From the NCBI GenBank assembly GCA_964420605.1, contig CAYQUC010000009.1, forward strand, positions 1-64,000: DNA of 64,000 nucleotides, in the 5' to 3' direction. A program made the position numbers and the translations under genes. Below the pieces are notes generated by a model that saw only the letters and a list, made by a program, of their open reading frames with translations, did no database searches and was not told where the DNA came from. This stretch comes from CAYQUC01 sp964420605 (GTDB lineage: Bacteria; Pseudomonadota; Gammaproteobacteria; UBA6429; Thiohalophilaceae). Of this stretch, positions 8,599 to 15,292 are shown piece after piece. Every line of letters begins with the position of its first letter. Position 1 is the stretch's first letter.

Positions 8599-9942
8599 TT
8601 AAAGAAAAGAATAGAGTAGACCAAGTCCACCCGTTGTCGCGATTAACGGCATCATGCCGACTTTATAACGAAACAACGCAACAAATGAGGCAATACAAAC
8701 AACCACCGCAAACCACTCCACTTGTGCAATATTAGAAAAATTTTCACCAAGGCCCTTAGGCCACATAACATGGTACGCAAAAAACATTGCTAAATTTAAA
8801 ATTACACCAACAACTGCAGCAGTAATGCCGGTTAATGGTGCTGTAAATTTTAAATCATTACGCGTTGCCTCAACAAATGGTGCGCCCAATAATATAAATA
8901 AGAATGAGGGTAAAAACGTAAAATACGTTGCAACCGAGGCACCAGCAAAGCCTGACAAAAATAGTGAGCTTGCACCAAAAATTTCTTTTGTCCAACCACC
9001 AACAAAACCTACAAATGAAACGATCATAATCAATGGCCCTGGAGTGGTTTCACCAAGCGCTAAGCCGTCTATCATTTGAGTTGCTGTTAACCAGCTATAT
9101 TGGTCAACTGCGCCCTGATAAACATAAGGCAATACCGCATAAGCGCCACCAAAGGTGACTAATGCCGCCTTGGTAAAAAACTCACTCATGACTTTTAAGT
9201 CTCCTGTCATCGCTAGCCAAACAATAGCCCACAGTGTTAAACCAATAATTAAATAAACAATAAAACGCATTTTATTGAATTTTGCATGTTCTGGAATCGG
9301 AGTATCATCATCGATAATCGCTTTTCCATATTTTTCTTTGCTGGCACCGTGGCCATCACCAGACACAAATTTAGTGGGTGCAAATTTGGCACCAACCAAC
9401 CCTATCAGTCCGGCAGCGACAACAATATATGGAAATGGAATTTTGAAAAAGAAAATAGCGATAAATGCCAGTCCAGCAATTATCCACAACACGGAATTTT
9501 TAAGCGCACGAGAACCAATGCGATACGCTGCAAACACAACGATGGCCGTTACCGCCGGTTTAATTCCATACAATACGCCGGCCACCGCACTGACATCGCC
9601 ATAAACCAAATATATCCAAGTTAACAAACTTAAAATCAATAACGATGGTAAAACAAATAAGACTCCCGCAATAATACCACCAAAAGTACCGTGCATTAAC
9701 CAACCAATGTAGGTTGCTAATTGTTGGGCTTCTGGTCCGGGTAAAACCATGGTGTAATTAAGCGCGTGTAAAAACCGGTGCTCAGAAATCCAACGCCGTT
9801 TCTCAACTAACTCTTGGTGCATCATGCTTATTTGCCCAGCTGGTCCACCAAAACTGATAAAGCCAAGTTTTAACCAATAAAGTAATGCTTCAAACAGGCT
9901 CACGGGTGCCGGTGTTTGATCTTTTTGTGCTACCTCAGTCAT
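8599..9942 (-). CDS. chrA: Chromate efflux transporter ChrA (CHR family, two-domain form)
   Basis: A 447-residue inner-membrane protein with two homologous halves, as in long-chain CHR transporters that export chromate. The first half carries FGGPAGQI (31-38) and L-P-G-P-E-A-Q-Q (67-74). The second half carries FGGAYAVLPYV (264-274) and T-P-G-P-L-I-M (300-306). A charged cytoplasmic linker at about 195-225 joins them. Many hydrophobic segments agree with 10-12 helices. No chrB-type regulator lies beside it. The ATG is preceded by GGAATATTCCT, a palindrome containing the likely ribosome-binding bases. Specificity for chromate is inferred from the family. Confidence 0.92.
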   Translation of the reverse strand: MTEVAQKDQTPAPVSLFEALLYWLKLGFISFGGPAGQISMMHQELVEKRRWISEHRFLHALNYTMVLPGPEAQQLATYIGWLMHGTFGGIIAGVLFVLPSLLILSLLTWIYLVYGDVSAVAGVLYGIKPAVTAIVVFAAYRIGSRALKNSVLWIIAGLAFIAIFFFKIPFPYIVVAAGLIGLVGAKFAPTKFVSGDGHGASKEKYGKAIIDDDTPIPEHAKFNKMRFIVYLIIGLTLWAIVWLAMTGDLKVMSEFFTKAALVTFGGAYAVLPYVYQGAVDQYSWLTATQMIDGLALGETTPGPLIMIVSFVGFVGGWTKEIFGASSLFLSGFAGASVATYFTFLPSFLFILLGAPFVEATRNDLKFTAPLTGITAAVVGVILNLAMFFAYHVMWPKGLGENFSNIAQVEWFAVVVCIASFVALFRYKVGMMPLIATTGGLGLLYSFL

Positions 9943-10132
9943 AGGAATATTCCAAAATTTAATTGTAATTTTTGTTATTTTTAAATAAACAATTCACTGA
10001 ATTAAGTCGTTATGACAATGCTTAATCGGAGAAAAGTGGCCGCTGGTCTGAATTTCATTTGTTTTTGTGAATAGTACCCTACTATCACACTCTATACCGA
10101 AAATATGGAAATCTAATCTAAGGAGTATTCAA

Positions 10133-10336
10133 ATGGCTGAAGAAAGTAGACGAGGGGAATTTGAAAACGTTCCTTTCCGTAGTGGACGATTTTATAATAT
10201 TGACTCAAAGTGGTATTTTTCTAGTCGAGAACAAGCGGATATCGGCCCGTTTAACAACAAAGAGCAAGCTGCTGAGGCACTATCACAATACTTAAAGGAC
10301 ATTGCTACTGTCGATGGTTTAATACTGGCTTCTTGA
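10133..10336 (+). CDS. DUF6316 family small protein (copy 1)
   Basis: A 67-residue soluble protein with the pattern P-F-R-S-G-R-F-Y-N-I-D-x-K-W-Y-F-S-x-R then G-P-F-x-x-K-x-x-A-x-x-A-L-x-x-Y-L, which I recognise as DUF6316 of gammaproteobacteria. Its function is unknown. The frame is open from 10067, but ATG 10133 has AAGGAG about 8 bases upstream and is clearly the start. A paralogue follows at 10528. The promoter region is shared with the divergent chrA gene. Confidence 0.8.
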   Translation: MAEESRRGEFENVPFRSGRFYNIDSKWYFSSREQADIGPFNNKEQAAEALSQYLKDIATVDGLILAS

Positions 10337-10369
10337 TGTCTCCCGCCGTTCCCCCTGCCCATCTTTTTT

Positions 10370-10390
10370 TATAACGATTTAATCGTTATA
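10370..10390. promoter_or_regulatory. Operator-like palindrome between the two DUF6316 genes
   Basis: TATAACGATT, a single T, and AATCGTTATA form a perfect 10-bp inverted repeat. It follows a run of seven T residues, and neither strand has a T run after the stem, so it does not look like a terminator. It lies 138 bases before the second DUF6316 ATG and may be a binding site. The left arm belongs to a 13-mer (TATAACGATTTAA) that recurs at 25020 and 41305. Confidence 0.4.
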
Positions 10391-10527
10391 AATTATCGAG
10401 CTGATGTTTAAAAATAAGATATAAATCAAAAAGTTAAAGACGATTAAAGTTAAGTTCTGAATGGTCGATTGTTCAAGTAGAACTTAAAAATGTGAACTAC
10501 ATCACACTATAGATGGGTAGGTGTAAT

Positions 10528-10854
10528 ATGAATAAACACCGTCACGGTGAAGAAGATCCAATTCCATTTCGTTCAGGTCGGTTTTTTAACATTGAAACAA
10601 GCTGGTATTTTGCACGTCGAGGCGAGCTGGATGCAGATCCATTTGATTTTAAAAATGAAGCAGAAGCGGCACTACTGATGTATGTAAGAGAGATTAATAC
10701 TTTTAATGAAACGATTATAAATCAGTTTAAGCTTAAACCCGCTAAGCACGATATGCTAAACGGGTTTAATGCTGTACTGCATGAAACAATTTTAGTTCAA
10801 ACGAGTGTTAACGCTTGTATGCTTCAAAATCAGCTTCTTCGCCAAGAATCCTAG
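10528..10854 (+). CDS. DUF6316 family protein (copy 2) with extended C-terminus
   Basis: A 108-residue paralogue of the 10133 gene. It shares P-F-R-S-G-R-F-F-N-I-E-x-x-W-Y-F-A-R-R and D-P-F-D-F-K-N-E-A-E-A-A-L at the same spacing, then carries an extra tail of about 40 residues with no motif I recognise. The frame is open from 10513, but ATG 10528 is preceded by GGTAGGTG and is preferred. The last 47 bases overlap the 3' end of the convergent XRE regulator gene, so the two transcripts are antisense there. Function unknown. Confidence 0.7.
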   Translation: MNKHRHGEEDPIPFRSGRFFNIETSWYFARRGELDADPFDFKNEAEAALLMYVREINTFNETIINQFKLKPAKHDMLNGFNAVLHETILVQTSVNACMLQNQLLRQES

Positions 10855-11230
10855 GCTGCTTAATTAATTCAGCCAAGCTATCATGATCACGTTCAACACC
10901 ACGGCTACGTTCTTCGTAGAGTGTCACAGCGACTTTAGCAGTTTCTGTTTGAGATAAATCTTTCTCAATTTCATCTGCAGTACTGAGTACTGTTGTAATA
11001 CATTGAGCAAGATCATTAACATCTATTTTCTCTGTATCACTAATACCATACTGCAACCACTGTGGTGTCACCCGCAATGCTTCAGAAACTTTTTTAATAT
11101 TATCGATAGTGATATTGCCACCATCTTCCCATAATGAAACAGAGGCTCGAGACACTTCTACACGTCTAGCTAATTCTGCCTTATTTATTCCATTTTTTTC
11201 TCTTGCTAACTTAATTCTTTGTCCAATCAT
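10808..11230 (-). CDS. XRE-family HTH transcriptional regulator
   Basis: A 140-residue protein with an N-terminal Cro/CI-type helix-turn-helix at about 3-60: I-G-Q-R-I-K-L-A-R-E-K, then K-A-E-L-A-R-R-V-E-V-S-R-A-S-V-S-L-W-E, then I-T-P-type spacing ending T-P-Q-W-L-Q-Y-G. The rest (about 65-140) is acidic and helical, with no domain recognised. GGAAG lies 7 bases before the ATG. Its upstream region (11265-11289) has GTTAAA and TTTAAC in inverted orientation, a possible autoregulatory site. Targets are unknown; the DUF6316 genes are the nearest candidates. Confidence 0.85.
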   Translation of the reverse strand: MIGQRIKLAREKNGINKAELARRVEVSRASVSLWEDGGNITIDNIKKVSEALRVTPQWLQYGISDTEKIDVNDLAQCITTVLSTADEIEKDLSQTETAKVAVTLYEERSRGVERDHDSLAELIKQPRILGEEADFEAYKR

Positions 11231-11838
11231 TTTTGTCTTCCATGTGTAGGGGGGGAGATTACATGTTAAACATTATTAAACGATTTAACCAAATTATAAT
11301 TATCCATTATTAACCCAGTCTAACATTTAATTATCAATGCCTTGAGATAACCAACTTTACCAATTTTGCAAAAGTTGATGAGCGTGCACCGTATTATGTA
11401 ACGCTTCAGCAACAATGTGAATCACTTATTTCAGTTAATACTTAATAAGGTTATAAATTATGTCACGCAACTGTTAAATACAACTTAATTATTGAGTTCG
11501 ATAATAGTCACTTAACAATAATCAAATTGTAGGCAACAAACCTTAACCTAGAATTAACAGGGTATTAATGTGTCTAATAGATCACACTTATTTTGATTAT
11601 ATTTTATAAGTATATGATTTTACTATATCCCTTATAAATTCTAAGAAATTACACGGCTGATAATTTAACCGCATTACACTCAATTAAACGAATAAATTTT
11701 ATACAAAATTGCCTTTATCAAACTAATTAAATGATAAATAGACAATTAACGACTATTGTTAAATTTAAGGTTTAATTATATAGCATTGTATATACCTTAT
11801 CTTTTTAAATTAATAGAGCCTGAAAATGTTTAAAAAAA
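11231..11838. other. AT-rich gene-free region upstream of the GGDEF-EAL gene
   Basis: About 600 bases with very high AT content. It holds the promoter region of the XRE gene (-) and of the GGDEF-EAL gene (+). One open stretch at 11314-11445 (+) reads FTNFAKVDERAPYYVTLQQ near its end but has no ATG or credible ribosome-binding site; it may be a gene remnant. No hairpin with a T run and no RNA gene was seen. Confidence 0.5.
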
Positions 11839-13827
11839 ATGTCTAAACTTTTGCAGCCCTCAATTCTGTTTGCATTTTTTATAATTACAGTTATAGCTAT
11901 TCTATTTGGAAATTTATACCAATACTTAGCTATTTCAGATTTAATTATGCATAAAGAATCTGAAAACACAATTTTCACCAAAAATTTTAATAATACTTTA
12001 AATAAAGACATCCAAAAAAGCATAACCGATATCAACTTACTCTCTTCAAATTCAATAAAATTAAGCAGCAACTTAAATAATTTAAACCAACTATTATTTG
12101 ACTTAGCAGAATCACATCAAGATATAAGTATTACTTTATTCAACCTAAATACTTTTGCTATCGCCGAATCAGGCTCAAACAATCACCAGTTAAGCGATAC
12201 TCAAAAAATTGATTTTAGAAAAATTGTAAATAATGGTACAAAAAAATCTGACTATATTGCATTTTCAAGTCACTCTAATAACAAATTTAATTATTCTTCA
12301 GTCTATAGTTTAATTCCATTATTAAATATTGATAAATCGGATGTCATCGCTGTGCTCGGCGTTCAAAATGATGTCTCTAACTCGATTGCGGTTATTGCTA
12401 AATCACAACGTATCATTGTAATTACGGTTATCGTCACTTTATGTTTTTTTTATTTTATCGTTATTGCAATGCAAATGAAATCAAACAAGTTACTTAAAGA
12501 GCAAGCTGAATTAAGAATCATTAGTGAAGAAGAAATCCGCTACCATGCCTATCACGATCCATTAACACGGTTACCCAATCGCTCTTACTTTCAACGTATT
12601 TTGTCACTAGTCATGTCGCAAGCTCGACGTAATGAAACGTTAATTGCATTAATGTTTTTGGATTTAGATAAATTTAAAACAATTAACGATAGCTATGGTC
12701 ATACAATAGGTGATGAAGTACTCACCGAAGCTGCCTCTCGAATTCAAATATGTGTACGTGAATGCGACACTGTGGCGCGCATCAGTGGCGATGAATTTAC
12801 AATTATATTAAATGGTATTAATACAATTAACGATGCCGAACAAATATCAGAGAGAATAATAACATCAATTAATTTACCAATGAAATTTGACGGATTGGAA
12901 TTTTCAATTGGCGCAAGTATCGGCATAAGCTTGTACCCTCTTGATGACATCACATTGGAGCAATTAATTCAAGATGCCGATATAGCCATGTTTAATTCCA
13001 AAAAGAATGGCCGCAATATGTATTCATTTTTTGAACAAGACATGTTACAGCACTCGAAACAACGTTTAAAATTTGAGATTGATTTACGCCATGCGATAGT
13101 TCGTGATGAACTCGTACTGCATTATCAACCGATCATAAACATGAAAACGGATGAGGTTGTTTCGATGGAAGCACTTATTCGATGGAATCATCCAACACAC
13201 GGCACATTGCTGCCTAGTCATTTTATAAAGTTAGCTGAAGAAAATGGACAAATTATAAAAATTGGAAATTGGGTCTTGGATGAAGCCTGTAAGCAATTAG
13301 CACATTGGCATCTTGCCGGTTTTGACAATTTAAAAATTTCAGTCAACCTGTCTATACGACAAATTGATGACAAAAACTTTTATTCTTTTGTGGTATCAAC
13401 ATTAAAAAAATACAAATTAAATCCGAGTAGTTTAGAGCTGGAAATCACTGAAAGTTTATTTTTAGAAAGTAGCCACGCAACATTAAAAACATTGTTTACG
13501 CTTAAAAAAATTGGCATCAGTATTGCTATCGATGATTTTGGAACAGGCTACTCTTCACTTGCCTACTTAAAATCATTTCCAATAGATAGACTTAAAATAG
13601 ATCAGTACTTTGTTCGTGAAGTAGCAAAAGATGATGATAATGCCGCTATCACACAGGCAATAACATCTTTAGCACATACCCTTAGGTTAGACGTTACTGT
13701 TGAAGGTGTTGAAACAATAGAACAATATAATGTATTAAAAGAACAACAATGCGATGAAATGCAAGGATTTTTCTTTAGTAAACCACTCTGTGCTAAACAA
13801 GCAGAAGATTTGTTGCAATCGGCATAG
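11839..13827 (+). CDS. Membrane-bound GGDEF-EAL protein (diguanylate cyclase / c-di-GMP phosphodiesterase)
   Basis: A 662-residue protein with one N-terminal membrane helix (8-30), a periplasmic sensor region of about 155 residues, and a second helix (about 192-212). The GGDEF domain (about 230-395) has the active-site variant SGDEF at 316-320 and an inhibitory-site RxxD (R307-D310) five residues before it. The EAL domain (about 405-655) keeps EAL at 444-446, NLS, EITES, DDFGTGYSSL at 565-574, and VEGVET. Phosphodiesterase activity therefore looks intact; cyclase activity is possible because SGDEF variants can be active. The ATG has only a weak ribosome-binding site. A PilZ protein gene faces it 19 bases away. 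Confidence 0.93.
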   Translation: MSKLLQPSILFAFFIITVIAILFGNLYQYLAISDLIMHKESENTIFTKNFNNTLNKDIQKSITDINLLSSNSIKLSSNLNNLNQLLFDLAESHQDISITLFNLNTFAIAESGSNNHQLSDTQKIDFRKIVNNGTKKSDYIAFSSHSNNKFNYSSVYSLIPLLNIDKSDVIAVLGVQNDVSNSIAVIAKSQRIIVITVIVTLCFFYFIVIAMQMKSNKLLKEQAELRIISEEEIRYHAYHDPLTRLPNRSYFQRILSLVMSQARRNETLIALMFLDLDKFKTINDSYGHTIGDEVLTEAASRIQICVRECDTVARISGDEFTIILNGINTINDAEQISERIITSINLPMKFDGLEFSIGASIGISLYPLDDITLEQLIQDADIAMFNSKKNGRNMYSFFEQDMLQHSKQRLKFEIDLRHAIVRDELVLHYQPIINMKTDEVVSMEALIRWNHPTHGTLLPSHFIKLAEENGQIIKIGNWVLDEACKQLAHWHLAGFDNLKISVNLSIRQIDDKNFYSFVVSTLKKYKLNPSSLELEITESLFLESSHATLKTLFTLKKIGISIAIDDFGTGYSSLAYLKSFPIDRLKIDQYFVREVAKDDDNAAITQAITSLAHTLRLDVTVEGVETIEQYNVLKEQQCDEMQGFFFSKPLCAKQAEDLLQSA

Positions 13828-13846
13828 GCTTTCTTTAGCACATCAG

Positions 13847-14155
13847 CTAAACAGTGCCCTCATGTTCATTATCATAAAACATTAAACCAATACCACCACT
13901 GTCTTTATAGGCAACCATTGCATGTAAGTTTTTACTCATATTCTTGATTTCAGGATCGTCAATATCAACCGCAAATTTAACACTCACCATGCAATGTGCA
14001 TATAAATCTACATCAGCTACATTTGTTACAACATACATACCGCCATTACTAATGTTTTGTGTAACACCGGTAACTGTATTCCTTGAGCCACATGCTAGCG
14101 TAACATCCACATTCATTGACTTACGATCATCCCAACGAAAATCTACAAAATCCAT
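13847..14155 (-). CDS. PilZ-domain protein (putative c-di-GMP receptor)
   Basis: A 102-residue single-domain PilZ protein. Near the N-terminus R-W-D-D-R fits RxxxR, and N-I-S-N-G-G-M-Y-V fits the (D/N)xSxxG motif. Aligned by the following V-D-V strand, however, the second Arg could be replaced by Asn, so c-di-GMP binding is likely but not certain. The frame opens with a TTG at 14164, but ATG 14155 has AGGAG 9 bases upstream and is preferred. It converges on the GGDEF-EAL gene, which suggests a local c-di-GMP circuit by inference. Confidence 0.8.
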   Translation of the reverse strand: MDFVDFRWDDRKSMNVDVTLACGSRNTVTGVTQNISNGGMYVVTNVADVDLYAHCMVSVKFAVDIDDPEIKNMSKNLHAMVAYKDSGGIGLMFYDNEHEGTV

Positions 14156-14287
14156 ATCACTCAACTCCTAACCGTTTAAATAAATACTGTACGTTATTTA
14201 AACTCAAATACTATCAAGATGTTGTGATATTATCCTCAAATGTGGATTTTATATGGGATTCAGAGATGAATGATTTAGACTTATTCT

Positions 14288-14312
14288 AAAAAAAGCCCGT
14301 AACTAACCGGGC
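14288..14312 (-). terminator. Rho-independent terminator (minus strand)
   Basis: On the minus strand GCCCG, an 8-base loop (GTTAGTTA), and CGGGC form the stem, followed by seven T residues. No gene ends directly before it: the nearest minus-strand stop codon is about 350 bases upstream, at 14666. It lies about 130 bases before the PilZ ATG, so it also shields or attenuates PilZ transcription. Confidence 0.75.
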
Positions 14313-14374
14313 AGTGTTCCAAGGGGGAAATAAAGCTTATTGCTACAAATGAAAATAAAAGGTGAAAATTAAAA

Positions 14375-14388
14375 TCGACCTAGATCAA
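14375..14388. promoter_or_regulatory. FNR/ANR-like binding site
   Basis: Read on the minus strand: TTGATCTAGGTCGA. The FNR/ANR consensus is TTGAT-N4-ATCAA, so the left half is perfect and the right half matches 3 of 5. A class II site here would start minus-strand transcription near 14340 and give a short RNA ending at the 14288 terminator. No clear -10 element was found. Confidence 0.3.
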
Positions 14389-14665
14389 CCTTACAGCGAC
14401 CACGAAACCAATGTTGAAATCAGGCTTGAAAGCTTAACATGATAAAATGTTCGAACATCCATGCGCTCGTGCCAGAGATAATCCTTATCGCAAGTCTTAT
14501 CCCTAGACTGACTGGTATGAGAAGCAAATAACAAACTTAACGCAACACATTTCCTTGTAACGACGGTCGAAATAAGAGCAACCTAAGTCTTTACATCAAG
14601 AAGATGTAGGAGTCATTAGACAGGAATTTAACATTAATAAATATCCGGTATGATCTGGAATGTTT

Positions 14666-15292
14666 CTAGGGTTTACCCTTATAAAATCCGCATGAAACAT
14701 AAAGTGCGACTAAATCGGCAAGTGACGCTACATCCATTTTTTCCATCACATTGGCACGGTGCGCCTCAACGGTCTTGTTACTAATACCAAGATCAGATGC
14801 AATAACTTTGTTTTGCTTGCCAATAACAACCTGATCCAGCACTTCTCGCTCACGTGGTGATAATGTGGCCAATAATGACATTTTAGATTGTAGATCTTGA
14901 TGTTCTATGCGCTCGTGATGATCTTTTTCGAGGCATTGATTCACCCGTTCGAGCAATAACTGATCGTTAAACGGTTTTTCAATAAAATCGACTGCACCAT
15001 TTTTAAGTGCACGCACTGCCATAGGAACATCGCCATGACCCGTAATCAGTATCATTGGAATCGAATAGTGCTTCTCATTTAATAGCTTTTGCAATTCGAG
15101 ACCACTCATACCAGGCATCCGAACATCGGCAACCAAGCAACCCGGATCATCGGCATTATAATTGTCTAAAAATTCTTGAGCTGAAGAAAAAACCTTAACG
15201 TTAATGTTAATCGACTCTATCAACCAACTTAATGAATCGCGTACCGCTTGATCATCATCAACAATATAAACGGTAGCCTTATTATCAAGCAT
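14666..15292 (-). CDS. FixJ/TtrR-type response regulator (REC + LuxR HTH)
   Basis: A 208-residue regulator. The receiver domain has the acidic cluster V-D-D-D (11-14), the phospho-acceptor Asp56 in V-A-D-V-R-M-P, the conserved T-G-H-G-D switch region, and Lys in E-K-P-F. The LuxR-type helix-turn-helix has L-S-P-R-E-R-E-V-L and S-N-K-T-V-E-A-H-R. The frame is open to a TTG at 15313, but ATG 15292 has AGAGG upstream and overlaps the sensor kinase stop by 8 bases. It is the partner of the upstream kinase. The arrangement matches TtrSR/FixLJ-like systems. Target genes are not in the window. Confidence 0.9.
   Translation of the reverse strand: MLDNKATVYIVDDDQAVRDSLSWLIESININVKVFSSAQEFLDNYNADDPGCLVADVRMPGMSGLELQKLLNEKHYSIPMILITGHGDVPMAVRALKNGAVDFIEKPFNDQLLLERVNQCLEKDHHERIEHQDLQSKMSLLATLSPREREVLDQVVIGKQNKVIASDLGISNKTVEAHRANVMEKMDVASLADLVALYVSCGFYKGKP

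Larger units (their letters stand above)
14156..14665. other. Gene-free region with terminator and FNR-like site; candidate small RNA locus
   Basis: About 510 bases with no credible protein gene on either strand. It holds a good minus-strand terminator (14288-14312), an FNR/ANR-like palindrome (14375-14388), a perfect 12-base palindrome ATGTTCGAACAT (about 14447-14458), and a 6-bp hairpin TACATC-AAGAA-GATGTA (about 14592-14608). Base composition is less AT-rich than typical spacers here. It could be a long 3' leader-out of the response-regulator gene, or encode a small RNA on the minus strand ending at 14288. I could not match it to a known RNA family. Confidence 0.4.

Noticed and set aside
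11314..11445. Open stretch of 43 codons on the plus strand upstream of the GGDEF-EAL gene
   Set aside because: It has no start codon or ribosome-binding site and no recognised family. At most it is a remnant.
13834..13851. TTTAGC/GCTAAA hairpin between the GGDEF-EAL and PilZ genes
   Set aside because: The 6-bp stem is weak and lacks a T run on both strands, so it was not called a terminator.
14447..14458. tRNA-like TTCGAA context in the gene-free region
   Set aside because: The sequence is part of a simple palindrome (ATGTTCGAACAT). No acceptor, D or anticodon stems could be drawn around it.
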